Assembly (NCBI RefSeq): GCF_009931615.1
Contig: NZ_CP046620.1
Location: 1,007,501 to 1,071,500, forward strand
Direction of reading: 5' to 3'
DNA length: 64,000 nt
From: Algicella marina
GTDB lineage: Bacteria > Pseudomonadota > Alphaproteobacteria > Rhodobacterales > Rhodobacteraceae
Made by a program: the position numbers and the translations under genes. The notes beneath the pieces were generated by a model. That model was not told the DNA's origin and did not search any database. It saw only the letters and a program-made list of their open reading frames with translations. Of the stretch, positions 20,251-30,320 are shown piece by piece. Each line of letters begins with the position of its first letter. The stretch's first letter is position 1.

Positions 20251-20450
20251 CGTCGGTTCTCGGCTTTCTGGTGACGCTGCTGCTGCTGGTGCCGCCCTTC
20301 TGGAAACTCTGGTCGCGGACGGGCCACAGCGGGCTGTGGAGCCTGCTGATGCTGATCCCCCTCGTGAATATCATCATGCCGTTCTGGCTGGCCTTCAAGC
20401 GTTGGCCGTCAGAGGAAAGCGGTGTAGGAATTGTGGAGCGGTTCGAATGA
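20247..20450 (+). CDS. Small membrane protein of the GHSG/KRWP family (tandem paralogue)
   Basis: 67 residues from ATG 20247. Hydrophobic N-terminus [19 protein letters not shown], then the shared [16 protein letters not shown] and [14 protein letters not shown] overlaps at both ends (20247-20250 and 20447-20450) couple it to its paralogue and to nuoG. The two genes are evidently a tandem duplication. Function unknown. Confidence 0.62.
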   Translation: MTSVLGFLVTLLLLVPPFWKLWSRTGHSGLWSLLMLIPLVNIIMPFWLAFKRWPSEESGVGIVERFE

Positions 20451-22462
20451 CAGACTTGCGCAAAATCATCATCGACGGAGCCGAGATCGAGGTTGATCCG
20501 CGGCTGACGCTTCTGCAGGCCTGCGAGCAGGCAGGCGTGGAAGTGCCACGGTTCTGCTATCACGAGCGTCTGTCGATCGCGGGCAACTGCCGGATGTGCC
20601 TTGTAGAGGTTGTTGGCGGGCCGCCGAAGCCTGCCGCCTCCTGCGCGATGCAGGTGAAGGACCTGCGGCCCGGGCCGGAAGGAGCGCCGCCGGAGATCAA
20701 GACCACGAGCCCGATGGTAAAAAAGGCGCGTGAAGGGGTGATGGAGTTCCTGCTGATCAACCACCCGCTGGATTGCCCGATCTGCGATCAGGGCGGCGAG
20801 TGCGACCTGCAGGATCAGGCGATGGCCTATGGCGTCGATTTCAGTCGCTACCGGGAGCCGAAGCGCGCGGCGATCGACCCGGATCTCGGACCGCTGGTCG
20901 GCACGTGCATGACACGCTGCATTTCCTGCACGCGCTGCGTGCGCTTCATCTCCGAGGTCGCCGGGGTGCCGGAGATGGGCCAGACGGGGCGGGGCGAGGA
21001 CAGCGAGATCACTTCCTACCTCGGGCAAATGCTGACGAGCGAATTGCAGGGTAACGTGATCGATTTGTGCCCGGTGGGCGCGCTGACGTCGAAACCCTAT
21101 GCCTTCACGGCGCGGCCATGGGAACTGACGAAGACCGAGAGCATCGACGTGATGGATGCGCTCGGCAGCAACATCCGGGTGGATACCAAGGGCCGCGAGG
21201 TGATGCGAATTCTGCCGCGCAACCACGACGGCATCAACGAGGAATGGCTGAGCGACAAGAGCCGGTTCATCTGGGACGGGTTGAAGCGCCAGCGGCTCGA
21301 TCGACCCTACGTGCGCCGCAACGGCAAGCTGGCCGAGGCGAGCTGGGGCGAGGCTTTCGCTGCCGTGGCCGAGGCCGTGAAGGGCAAGAAGGTGGCGGCG
21401 CTTGCCGGAGACCTGGCGCCGGTGGAGGCAATGTTTGCGCTGAAGGAATTGGTGACGGGCATGGGCGGTACGGTGGAGTGCCGCACCGATGGTGCGAAGC
21501 TGCCGGCGGGCAACCGCGCCGCCTATGCCGGAACGGCGACGATCGAGGATATCGACCGCGCGGAGTACATCCAGCTTGTTGGCTGTAACCCACGGGCGGA
21601 AGCGCCGGTGCTGAACGCACGGCTGCGCAAGGCATGGCTGCGGGGAGCGAATATCGGGCTGGTGGGCGAGGCCGTGGACCTGACCTACGATTACGCGCAC
21701 GTCGGCACGACCGGCGAGGATCTGGCAAAGCTGCTGGAGCACAAGTTCACCAAGGTGCTGGAGGTGCCATCGCTGGTGATCGTCGGGCAGGGCGCATTGA
21801 TGGGCGCGGATGGCGCGGATGTGCTGGCCACGGCAATGAAGCTGGCGGAGGAGACAAAGGGCGGCTTGTTGATCCTTCACACGGCGGCCAGCCGGGTGGG
21901 GGCGCTGGATATCGGCTTCGCCACCGAGGGCGGTATGGACGCGGCGCTGGAGGGTGCGGAGGTCGTCTACAACCTTGGTGCCGACGAGGTGGACATCGCC
22001 GCCGGGCCGTTCGTGATCTATCAGGGCAGTCATGGCGACCGGGGCGCGCACCGTGCGGACGTGATCCTGCCGGGCGCTGCGTGGACCGAGGAATCAGGGA
22101 TTTTCGTCAATACCGAAGGCCGGCCGCAGATGGCCGCGCGTGCCGGCTTCCCGCCGGGTGCGGCCAAGGAGAACTGGGCGATCCTGCGGGCGCTGAGCGC
22201 GGAACTGGGTGCGACATTGCCCTACAACTCTTTGCCGGAGTTGCGGCGGGCGCTGTTCGAGGCGGTGCCGCACATGGGCCGCCTGGAAGAAGTGCCGCAA
22301 AACGAATGGCAGGCCGAGAAAGCGGGCAAGCCGGGTAGCAAAGCATTTGTTAACCCTGTATCGGATCATTATCAGACGAACCCGATTGCCCGCGCCTCCA
22401 CCGTGATGGCGGAAATGAGCAAGCTCGGCGCGATGCGTCACAGCGCCGTGGCAGCAGAATAG
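20447..22462 (+). CDS. nuoG: NADH-quinone oxidoreductase subunit G
   Basis: The 75-kDa subunit carrying Fe-S clusters N1b, N4 and N5 along the electron wire. From ATG 20447 it has 671 residues, the short alphaproteobacterial length. Cluster motifs: [17 protein letters not shown] with SCAMQV (N1b, 2Fe-2S), [18 protein letters not shown] (N5 region), [15 protein letters not shown] and [13 protein letters not shown] (N4). The C-terminal molybdopterin-oxidoreductase-like domain follows. The frame is open further upstream to 20228, but the conserved start [16 protein letters not shown] fixes the ATG. Confidence 0.97.
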   Translation: MTDLRKIIIDGAEIEVDPRLTLLQACEQAGVEVPRFCYHERLSIAGNCRMCLVEVVGGPPKPAASCAMQVKDLRPGPEGAPPEIKTTSPMVKKAREGVMEFLLINHPLDCPICDQGGECDLQDQAMAYGVDFSRYREPKRAAIDPDLGPLVGTCMTRCISCTRCVRFISEVAGVPEMGQTGRGEDSEITSYLGQMLTSELQGNVIDLCPVGALTSKPYAFTARPWELTKTESIDVMDALGSNIRVDTKGREVMRILPRNHDGINEEWLSDKSRFIWDGLKRQRLDRPYVRRNGKLAEASWGEAFAAVAEAVKGKKVAALAGDLAPVEAMFALKELVTGMGGTVECRTDGAKLPAGNRAAYAGTATIEDIDRAEYIQLVGCNPRAEAPVLNARLRKAWLRGANIGLVGEAVDLTYDYAHVGTTGEDLAKLLEHKFTKVLEVPSLVIVGQGALMGADGADVLATAMKLAEETKGGLLILHTAASRVGALDIGFATEGGMDAALEGAEVVYNLGADEVDIAAGPFVIYQGSHGDRGAHRADVILPGAAWTEESGIFVNTEGRPQMAARAGFPPGAAKENWAILRALSAELGATLPYNSLPELRRALFEAVPHMGRLEEVPQNEWQAEKAGKPGSKAFVNPVSDHYQTNPIARASTVMAEMSKLGAMRHSAVAAE

Positions 22463-22478
22463 ACCGGGAGGCCGACGC

Positions 22479-22883
22479 ATGCGGACAGGACAGGCCATTG
22501 CAGCCCTCGCCCTGACGGGCATCGTGATCACGGGACCGGCCGTCGCGGCGCCGGGGCCGCTGGACTCGGCCCGGGCCGCGCTTCGGGCAGTGCTCGCGGC
22601 CGAGGGCGTCTTTGCGGTAACAGGTGGCGGGATCGGCGAGGCTTCGTGGTGCGTCGCGGGGCGGTTCGCCAAACGCAAGCTGGGCCTCGACAGCGACGCG
22701 GCCATTCGCCGGCTGTCGCGGATCAGCCCCAAGGGGCTGGGCATCCGCAGCCCGGAAGGGCGGAAAGTGATACCGGGGCCCGGGGCTCTCTATTCTTACG
22801 CGGATGCCGGGGCACTCGAGAACTACCAGGGCAGGAATGCCGAAACACGGACAGTCTCGGCGGCTGTCGCAGCATGTGGATGA
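22479..22883 (+). CDS. Hypothetical exported protein between nuoG and nuoH (134 residues)
   Basis: Signal peptide MRTGQAIAALALTGIVITGPAVAAPG with a probable AVA-AP cleavage, then about 110 residues that are basic in the middle (GRFAKRKLGLDSDAAIRRLSR). Two Cys (WCVAGR and the penultimate AACG) may form a disulfide in the periplasm. A GGGAGG-like site lies upstream of the ATG at 22479. No family recognised. Confidence 0.6.
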   Translation: MRTGQAIAALALTGIVITGPAVAAPGPLDSARAALRAVLAAEGVFAVTGGGIGEASWCVAGRFAKRKLGLDSDAAIRRLSRISPKGLGIRSPEGRKVIPGPGALYSYADAGALENYQGRNAETRTVSAAVAACG

Positions 22884-22891
22884 GGCCATAG

Positions 22892-23941
22892 ATGAGTGAG
22901 TTCCTGCAAACGCCCTTCGGCATCTTCGTCATCGTGCTGGCACAGTGCCTGCTGGTGACGGTGTGCATCCTCGTGGCGCTGGCGTTCCTGATGTATGCCG
23001 ACCGCAAGGTCTGGGCCGCGGTGCAGATGCGCAAGGGGCCGAACGTGGTGGGGGCCTTCGGGCTGCTGCAATCGTTTGCGGATTTCATCAAGTACATCGT
23101 CAAGGAAGTCGTGGTGCCCGCCGGGGCCGACAAGGTGGTGTTCTTCCTCGCGCCGATGATCACCTTCGTGCTGGCGGTGATCAGCTGGGCGGTGATCCCG
23201 TTCAATGACGGCTGGGTCGTGGCGAGCCTGAATGTCGGTATCCTGTATATCTTCGCGATCTCGTCGCTCGAGGTCTATGGCGTGATCATGGGCGGCTGGG
23301 CCTCGAACTCGAAATATCCGTTCCTCGGCAGCCTGCGCTCGGCGGCACAAATGATCTCCTACGAGGTCTCGATCGGGTTCATCATCATCGGTGTGATCCT
23401 TTCCACCGGATCGCTGAACCTTTCGGAAATCGTCTATGCGCAGGAAGGCCGCTACGGCTTCTTCTCGTGGTACTGGCTGCCGCATTTCCCGATGGTGATC
23501 CTGTTTTTCGTGAGCGCGCTGGCGGAAACCAACCGCCCGCCCTTCGACCTGCCGGAAGCGGAGGCCGAACTGGTGGCGGGTTATCAGGTGGAATATTCCT
23601 CGACCCCGTTCCTGCTGTTCATGATCGGCGAGCTGATGGCGGTGGTGCTGATGTGCGCGCTGATCACGATCCTGTTCTTCGGCGGCTGGCTGAGCCCGAT
23701 TCCGGGCGTGTCCGAATGGCCGTTGCTTGGCGACGGGCTGCACTGGATGATCCTGAAGATGGGCTTCTTCTTCTTCATGTTCGCGATGGTCAAGGCGATC
23801 GTACCGCGCTACCGCTATGACCAGCTGATGCGCCTGGGCTGGAAGGTGTTCCTGCCGATGAGCCTGGCCTGGGTGGTGATTGTTGCCGGGCTGGCACTCT
23901 ATGACGTGCCGGGTTACGCCCGGTTCGCGACGGGGGGCTGA
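22892..23941 (+). CDS. nuoH: NADH-quinone oxidoreductase subunit H
   Basis: The 'heel' subunit of the membrane arm, with about eight helices, completing the quinone chamber. 349 residues. Conserved loop motifs: [19 protein letters not shown] after TM1, and [17 protein letters not shown], the glutamate-rich cytoplasmic loop between TM5 and TM6. The stop overlaps the next start (TGATG). Normal length and complete. Confidence 0.97.
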   Translation: MSEFLQTPFGIFVIVLAQCLLVTVCILVALAFLMYADRKVWAAVQMRKGPNVVGAFGLLQSFADFIKYIVKEVVVPAGADKVVFFLAPMITFVLAVISWAVIPFNDGWVVASLNVGILYIFAISSLEVYGVIMGGWASNSKYPFLGSLRSAAQMISYEVSIGFIIIGVILSTGSLNLSEIVYAQEGRYGFFSWYWLPHFPMVILFFVSALAETNRPPFDLPEAEAELVAGYQVEYSSTPFLLFMIGELMAVVLMCALITILFFGGWLSPIPGVSEWPLLGDGLHWMILKMGFFFFMFAMVKAIVPRYRYDQLMRLGWKVFLPMSLAWVVIVAGLALYDVPGYARFATGG

Positions 23942-24390
23942 TGCGCTGGTACCCGGCATATTTTCTCTGCCTGCTGGCGGCGCCTGCCGTGGCGCAGGAC
24001 GAGATGAACTTCGCCGACAGAGGCGAACGGGTGCTGGACATGGCCGTGCTGGAGCGCTGCGCGGGCGCCGAGAAGATCGGCGTGGATGGTTGCGACGCGG
24101 CGGACCTGGCGGAGAACCTGGGCCTGATCTCGGGATCGGAAATCCGACCCTTCGGCAAGTTCGGCATGGAAAGCTTCGCGATGCTGACGAGCCTGCGTTA
24201 TGCCGCATCTTCTCTGTTCTTTCTGGCCGAGGGCGAGCCCTGCTATGCCGAGGAGGAGCGCGGCGCGGCAGTGGAAATCTGGTCGCTCTGGGTGGAGCTG
24301 CCGCCGGATATTCCGCAGGTCATGGCCGAGAAGTATGCCGTCTTCGACGGCGTGATGGACAAGATCGTAACACTGGAGTTGGGGTGTTGA
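23941..24390 (+). CDS. Hypothetical exported protein after nuoH (149 residues)
   Basis: Signal peptide [21 protein letters not shown] (AVA-Q cleavage), then a mature domain of about 130 residues with Cys in ERCAGAEKIGVDGCDA, EPCYAEEE and the C-terminal GC, so disulfides are likely. Start overlaps nuoH stop; end overlaps the next gene. No family recognised. One of a series of small periplasmic proteins encoded between complex I subunits here. Confidence 0.6.
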   Translation: MRWYPAYFLCLLAAPAVAQDEMNFADRGERVLDMAVLERCAGAEKIGVDGCDAADLAENLGLISGSEIRPFGKFGMESFAMLTSLRYAASSLFFLAEGEPCYAEEERGAAVEIWSLWVELPPDIPQVMAEKYAVFDGVMDKIVTLELGC

Positions 24391-25238
24391 GGCCGCGACT
24401 CTCGATATGTGTGGCCGGTGTTCTGGGGCTATTACTGGCGGGGCCTGTCTCCGCCGCATGTGACAAAGAACTTTCGGAATACAAGTCCGCAAGGTCGACA
24501 CACGTCGCAAACGCCAAAGACATCTACAACGTGGTGGTTGACGCGCCGCGCGCGGATCACCGCGTGCTGAATGATGCTCGGTATCGGCCGCCTTCGGACG
24601 AAAGTTTGCTTGGCGTCTATCGTGTTGCGCGCACTTCGCTACAGCTTCACAGCGAGTTGGTGCACGTCGTCCGGCAATTGAAAGTGAATGTTAACCCTAT
24701 CTTCTTGAAGCGTCGTGATGCGCCGGAAGTGCTGGTGCGCGGTGCGGCATTGTCTCGCTGTCTGGCTCGACTTCAGAATGTTGAACTGAAAAAACTCAAA
24801 ACTCTGCATGAGAAAGCAAGACCGGAGAGGGCGCCTCTGGAAGCAAGCCTGCATCGGTCCAGAGAACGTTACATGGCTGGGCCGAATGCAAAAAAAATCG
24901 CTGACGGAATCGGCAGGCAGTTGGCTGAGATCGACACTCAGATTGAACAAGCGACTGACGGTGTTGAATTGGAGCGCCTTGAGAAGCGCAAGCTAGAAAT
25001 GGCCGGGTTCGGCGCGCTGACAGTTGAGCTTGGGGCACAGGCGGCGGTACTTGAAGTGAAAAAGGACGACATTGCCCGTGAGCTTGGCGAGATGGTTGAG
25101 GTTTTGGTACGTTTCCTTTCCGTTGGCTCCATTCTGGGAGCCAATATTGACTACAGGGGAGCTTTGGAGCGGTTTGTTGCAGAACAATTGCGCCATGAAC
25201 TCGACTTTGGCCTTTCGATTGAGACGGGAGAGAAATAG
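24384..25238 (+). CDS. Hypothetical exported coiled-coil protein between nuoH and nuoI, atypical base composition
   Basis: 284 residues from GTG 24384 (or TTG 24387), with GGAG five to eight bases upstream. N-terminal hydrophobic stretch SICVAGVLGLLLAGPVSAA acts as a signal peptide. The mature part is dominated by charged heptad-like helices (LARLQNVELKKLKTLHEKA, IADGIGRQLAEIDTQIEQ, VELERLEKRKLEMAGFG), indicating coiled coil. From about 24560 on the DNA is visibly richer in A and T than the flanking nuo genes, suggesting acquisition or relaxed constraint. Stop abuts nuoI. Function unknown. Confidence 0.6.
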   Translation: MLRPRLSICVAGVLGLLLAGPVSAACDKELSEYKSARSTHVANAKDIYNVVVDAPRADHRVLNDARYRPPSDESLLGVYRVARTSLQLHSELVHVVRQLKVNVNPIFLKRRDAPEVLVRGAALSRCLARLQNVELKKLKTLHEKARPERAPLEASLHRSRERYMAGPNAKKIADGIGRQLAEIDTQIEQATDGVELERLEKRKLEMAGFGALTVELGAQAAVLEVKKDDIARELGEMVEVLVRFLSVGSILGANIDYRGALERFVAEQLRHELDFGLSIETGEK

Positions 25239-25733
25239 ATGACCGCTATCGACTGGACGCGCGCAACCCGCTACTTCCTGCTGGCCGATTTCATCGGCGG
25301 CTTCAGGCTGGGGCTGAAGTATTTCTTCAAGCCCAAGGCGACGCTGAACTACCCGCACGAGAAGGGGCCGCTGAGCCCGCGTTTCCGGGGCGAGCATGCG
25401 CTGCGGCGCTACCCCAATGGCGAGGAGCGGTGCATCGCCTGCAAGCTGTGCGAGGCGATCTGCCCGGCGCAGGCGATCACCATCGACGCGGAGCCGCGCG
25501 AGGACGGCTCGCGCCGGACGACACGCTATGACATCGACATGACCAAGTGCATCTATTGCGGCTTCTGCCAGGAAGCCTGCCCGGTGGATGCCATCGTCGA
25601 GGGGCCGAATTTCGAGTTCGCGACCGAGAGCCGTGAGGAGCTGTTCTACAACAAGGCCAAGCTTCTGGAAAACGGCGACCGCTGGGAAGCGGAGATTGCG
25701 CGCAACCTGGAGATGGATGCGCCCTATCGGTAA
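25239..25733 (+). CDS. nuoI: NADH-quinone oxidoreductase subunit I
   Basis: The 23-kDa TYKY-type subunit with two 4Fe-4S clusters N6a and N6b. 164 residues; the ligands are Cys65/68/71/75 ([11 protein letters not shown]) and Cys104/107/110/114 ([11 protein letters not shown]), each followed by Pro. The amphipathic N-terminus ([20 protein letters not shown]) contacts the membrane arm. Followed by a 110-base gap, one of the longer spacers in the operon. Confidence 0.97.
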   Translation: MTAIDWTRATRYFLLADFIGGFRLGLKYFFKPKATLNYPHEKGPLSPRFRGEHALRRYPNGEERCIACKLCEAICPAQAITIDAEPREDGSRRTTRYDIDMTKCIYCGFCQEACPVDAIVEGPNFEFATESREELFYNKAKLLENGDRWEAEIARNLEMDAPYR

Positions 25734-25843
25734 TGGGGGCACAAAAGCGGCGGCCGGGCCTTTCGGCAGCCGGCAAAGATGGTAGAGGACAGCACCCGGA
25801 ACGGCGGAGGCCGGGCCGGACAGGATAGACAGGGACGGGGCAC

Positions 25844-26266
25844 ATGGGCGCATGGGGCACAGGTGTTTTTGAGAATGACGACGCGGCGGACTGGCTGGAC
25901 GAATTCGCCAGCGACGGCGCAGACAAGGTGAGCGAGGCATTTGACGCCGTGATCGAGGCTGCAAGGACAGGTTCCATCGACAGCATGGACGCCAGTTTCG
26001 CAATGGCGGCGGCCGAGGCCGTGGCCTATGCCGTGGGCACGCCGGACCCGGACCTCGACGACGAGGTGGTGGAGGCCTTCGATGCCCGCAAGGATGAGGT
26101 TGCCGCGCTGGAGGGGATCGCCGACCGGGCGATTGCCGCGCTGGATTTGATTGTTTCCGACCCCGAACGCTCCGAGTTGCTGGAGCTGTGGGAAGATGCT
26201 GATGAAGACGATGCCGAGGCCTTCCGCGAGACGGTGGCGGATCTGAGACGGAGGGTGGACGGCTGA
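25844..26266 (+). CDS. DUF4259 domain protein
   Basis: 140 residues, acidic and soluble, beginning MGAWGTGVFENDDAADWL, the defining signature of DUF4259. Such proteins are widespread, often near toxin/immunity or unrelated loci; function unknown. Helical throughout and ends with an acidic cluster (EDADEDDAEAF). It stands between nuoI and nuoJ with 110 and 27 base spacers, looser than other junctions. Confidence 0.78.
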   Translation: MGAWGTGVFENDDAADWLDEFASDGADKVSEAFDAVIEAARTGSIDSMDASFAMAAAEAVAYAVGTPDPDLDDEVVEAFDARKDEVAALEGIADRAIAALDLIVSDPERSELLELWEDADEDDAEAFRETVADLRRRVDG

Positions 26267-26293
26267 GGCCGCTGCCCGGAGAGAGAGGTTGAT

Positions 26294-26904
26294 ATGGGCT
26301 TTGCAGCCTTCGCGTTCTACATGTTCTCGCTGGTCGCCTGTGTGGCGGGGGTGCTGGTCGTCGTTTCCAAGAACCCGGTGCATTCGGTGCTGTGGCTGAT
26401 CCTTGCCTTCTTCTCCTCCGCCGGGCTGTTTGTGCTGTTGGGCGCGGAGTTCGTGGCGATGTTGCTGGTGATCGTCTACGTCGGCGCGGTGGCGGTGCTG
26501 TTCCTGTTCGTGGTGATGATGCTGGACGTTGATTTCGCGGAATTGCGTGGCGAGCTGAGCAGGTATACCCCCATCGGGCTGCTGATCGGGGTGGTCATCG
26601 TGATGCAGTTGATGTTCGCCTTCGGCTCGTGGGAATTGGACGACGCATCGCAGGCTGCGCGTGGCGCGGTGGCGCCGGCGCCGGAAGAGTTGCAGAACAC
26701 CGCGGCGTTGGGTCAGTTGATCTACACGAAGTACATCCTGCTGTTCCAGACGGCGGGGCTGGTGCTGTTTGTCGCCATGGTCGGTGCCATTGTCCTGACG
26801 CTGCGCCACAAGCCGAATGTGAAGCGGCAGGACATCCTTGCCCAGATCTACCGCGACCCGGCGAAGAGTGTCGATTTGGTGGACGTGAAGCCGGGGCAGG
26901 GGCT

Positions 26905-26908
<4 letters not shown>
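26294..26908 (+). CDS. nuoJ: NADH-quinone oxidoreductase subunit J
   Basis: Membrane-arm subunit with five helices; its third helix contains the pi-bulge involved in coupling. 204 residues. Family features: [21 protein letters not shown] at the start, [27 protein letters not shown], and the C-terminal [21 protein letters not shown] precedes the ATG. The stop overlaps the GTG of the next gene. Confidence 0.96.
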
Positions 26909-27622
<714 letters not shown>

Positions 27623-27624
27623 GG

Positions 27625-28050
27625 ATGCGGGGTTTGCGTCTCTTGCGGGTCTGCGCCGTTGCGGTGGGACTGGTGCCGTCGGCGGCACTGGCGCTCTCGC
27701 CTTTGCCGCCCTGCGCGTGGGACGCCGAGGCGCAGGCTTTTGCCGACGAAGGCGCCGGCGTGTTTGTGCTGGCGGAAGCCAACGGGTTCGCATCGGGCGC
27801 ATTCACGGCGCCGGACGGTCGGCAATGGGGCCTTTTGCATCACTGCCCGACGGACAAGTATCTGCTGTTCGTGACCGAAGAGGCCGACCATGACGCGGTG
27901 TGGGAGCGGTTCCGTGCGCTGTTGGAGACGAGCGTGCCGGTGACGATGCCGGAGATCGGTGTCGATCTGGCGCTGCTGGGCGCCGGGGTGCGACGCGGGC
28001 AGGGGGATATCGGCAATTGCGATTGCGAACATCTGGGGTTGGTGAAATGA
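27625..28050 (+). CDS. Hypothetical exported protein between nuoK and nuoL (141 residues)
   Basis: Signal peptide RLLRVCAVAVGLVPSAALALS, then a mature domain with Cys in PPCAWDAEA, HHCPTDKYLLFV and the C-terminal GNCDCEHLG, four in all, suggesting two disulfides or a metal site. It begins two bases after the nuoK stop. Family not recognised. Confidence 0.6.
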   Translation: MRGLRLLRVCAVAVGLVPSAALALSPLPPCAWDAEAQAFADEGAGVFVLAEANGFASGAFTAPDGRQWGLLHHCPTDKYLLFVTEEADHDAVWERFRALLETSVPVTMPEIGVDLALLGAGVRRGQGDIGNCDCEHLGLVK

Positions 28051-28136
28051 GTGCCACCGACCGGACCGCGGGCCAATCCGGGCCCAAGAAGACGATTTGT
28101 GGCCTGCGCCGCACGAAGACAGACAAGGAAGGCTGA
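28047..28136 (+). CDS. Doubtful 29-residue ORF before nuoL
   Basis: ATG at 28047 overlaps the previous stop (ATGA) and the stop lies three bases before the nuoL ATG. The peptide is basic (MSATDRTAGQSGPKK, CGLRRTKTDKEG) with no hydrophobic part. Because the overlap pattern is that of the other operon genes it may be translated, but a leader or chance frame is as likely. No family recognised. Confidence 0.25.
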   Translation: MSATDRTAGQSGPKKTICGLRRTKTDKEG

Positions 28137-28139
28137 CCC

Positions 28140-30320
28140 ATGCCCACCATTATTCTGTTCGCCCCGCTAATCGGCGCATTGATCTGCGGCTTCGGCCACA
28201 GGTTCATCGGCGAGAAGGCGGGCATGGTGGTGGCGACGTCACTGATGTTTCTTTCCTGCCTGCTGTCCTGGGTGATTTTCCTCGGACCGCACGGCGACAG
28301 CGACACGAACAGCCTGTTCACGTGGATCCGCTCCGGCTCGCTTGACGTCGACTGGGCGATCCGGCTGGACACGATGACATCGGTGATGCTGGTGGTGGTG
28401 ACCAGCGTCTCGGCGCTTGTGCATCTTTATTCCTTTGGCTACATGGATCACGACCCGCAGTGGAAGGAAGGGGAGAGCTACAAGCCGCGGTTCTTTGCTT
28501 ACCTGTCGTTCTTCACCTTCGCGATGCTGATGCTGGTGACGGCGGACAACCTGTTGCAGCTTTTCTTCGGCTGGGAGGGCGTGGGTGTCGCCTCCTACCT
28601 GTTGATCGGCTTCTATTACCGCAAACCCTCTGCCGGGGCTGCAGCGATGAAGGCGTTCATCGTCAACCGTGTCGGGGATTTCGGCTTCGTGCTGGGTATT
28701 TTCGCGGTGTATTACCTCGTGGACAGCATCCAGTTTGACGTGATCTTTGCGGCGGCACCGGATCTGGCCGCGACGACGTTCAACTTCCTCGGCTACGAGG
28801 TGAACGCGGTCGAGACGATCTGCGTGCTGCTGTTCATCGGCGCGATGGGGAAATCGGCGCAGCTTTTCCTGCACACCTGGCTGCCGGACGCGATGGAAGG
28901 GCCGACGCCCGTTTCCGCGCTGATCCATGCGGCGACGATGGTGACGGCGGGCGTCTTCCTCGTTTGCCGGATGAGCCCATTGTTTGACTATGCGCCGGGT
29001 GCGCTGACGCTGGTGACGGTGGTGGGGGCCTCGACTGCCTTCTTCGCGGCGACGGTCGGGCTGGTACAGAACGACATCAAGCGCGTGATCGCGTATTCGA
29101 CCTGTTCGCAGCTCGGCTACATGTTCGCCGCCGCCGGTGTGGGTTTCTATCAGGCCGCGATGTTTCACCTGTTCACCCACGCGGCGTTCAAGGCGATGCT
29201 GTTCCTCGGCGCGGGTTCGGTGATCCACGCGATGCATCACGAGCAGGACATGCGGAACTACGGCGGCCTGCGCAAGAAGATCCCCGTGACGTTCTGGGCG
29301 ATGATGATCGGGACGCTGGCGATCACCGGTGTGGGCATTCCGTTCAGCTATGACCTGTTTCACCTGCCGATCGGCTTTGCCGGGTTCGTTTCCAAGGATG
29401 CGATCATCGAGGGCGTGTTTGCCGGACATTCGACCTATGCATTCCTGATGCTGGTGACGGCGGCGCTGTTCACCAGCTTCTATTCATGGCGACTGATCTT
29501 CATGACCTTCTTCGGGGAGCCGCGCGGCAATGCTGAGACGCATGATCACGCCCACGAGAGCCCGAGGGTGATGACGATCCCGCTGGTGGTGCTCGCGGTC
29601 GGGTCTGTCCTGTTGGGGATGGTCTATTACAAGTCGTTCGTCGGCGACAAATCGGAAGCGTTCTTCGGACCGTCGATCCACGTGGCGGGCGCCGGTGAGC
29701 ATGCTGCCGAAGCCGGTGGCGACGCAGGGTCGGCGGATGACCATGCAGAAGCTACGTCTGAGACGACCGAGGCGCCGCTACTGGACGAGCAGGTGATCGA
29801 AAGCGTAGAGCCGGCCGGCGAGGCCGTTGCAGCGGAAGCGCATGGTGACGAGGCGGCGGCGGATGACCATGGCGGCGAGGCCGCACATCACGGCGACAGC
29901 GGCGTGGTGCTGCATGACTATCACTACGTGCCGAACTGGGTGAAGCTGGCGCCGTTCCTAGCGATGCTGATCGGGCTGGCAGGTGCCTATTATGCCTACA
30001 TCCTGAAGCCGGAAGTGCCGGGCCGCTTCGTGGCCGGCAACCGCGGCCTCTACAACTTTCTGCTGAACAAGTGGTATTTCGACGAGGTCTACAACGCGGT
30101 GTTCGTACGCCCGGCGATGTGGCTGGGCCGGTTCCTCTGGAAGAAGGGTGACGGCGCGACGATCGACGGCGGCATCAACGGGCTGGCAATGGGGATCATT
30201 CCGTTCTTCACCCGGCTCGCGGGCAAGGCGCAATCGGGCTACCTGTTCCACTACGCGTTCGCGATGTTCATCGGGCTCGCCGCAATTCTGACCTGGATGA
30301 TCGTGGGGAGGGCCGGCTGA
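28140..30320 (+). CDS. nuoL: NADH-quinone oxidoreductase subunit L
   Basis: Antiporter-like distal subunit with the long lateral helix; proton pumping. 726 residues, about 110 longer than E. coli NuoL. Family motifs include [39 protein letters not shown] and [14 protein letters not shown]. Part of the extra length is a His/Asp/Glu/Ala-rich hydrophilic insert at about residues 515-600 between the antiporter core and the C-terminal helices. The stop shares its last base with the nuoM start. Confidence 0.97.
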   Translation: MPTIILFAPLIGALICGFGHRFIGEKAGMVVATSLMFLSCLLSWVIFLGPHGDSDTNSLFTWIRSGSLDVDWAIRLDTMTSVMLVVVTSVSALVHLYSFGYMDHDPQWKEGESYKPRFFAYLSFFTFAMLMLVTADNLLQLFFGWEGVGVASYLLIGFYYRKPSAGAAAMKAFIVNRVGDFGFVLGIFAVYYLVDSIQFDVIFAAAPDLAATTFNFLGYEVNAVETICVLLFIGAMGKSAQLFLHTWLPDAMEGPTPVSALIHAATMVTAGVFLVCRMSPLFDYAPGALTLVTVVGASTAFFAATVGLVQNDIKRVIAYSTCSQLGYMFAAAGVGFYQAAMFHLFTHAAFKAMLFLGAGSVIHAMHHEQDMRNYGGLRKKIPVTFWAMMIGTLAITGVGIPFSYDLFHLPIGFAGFVSKDAIIEGVFAGHSTYAFLMLVTAALFTSFYSWRLIFMTFFGEPRGNAETHDHAHESPRVMTIPLVVLAVGSVLLGMVYYKSFVGDKSEAFFGPSIHVAGAGEHAAEAGGDAGSADDHAEATSETTEAPLLDEQVIESVEPAGEAVAAEAHGDEAAADDHGGEAAHHGDSGVVLHDYHYVPNWVKLAPFLAMLIGLAGAYYAYILKPEVPGRFVAGNRGLYNFLLNKWYFDEVYNAVFVRPAMWLGRFLWKKGDGATIDGGINGLAMGIIPFFTRLAGKAQSGYLFHYAFAMFIGLAAILTWMIVGRAG

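Noticed and set aside
20192-22051. Minus-strand open frame of 619 codons opposite nuoG
   Set aside because: Shadow frame of low-complexity composition; nuoG is unmistakable on the plus strand.
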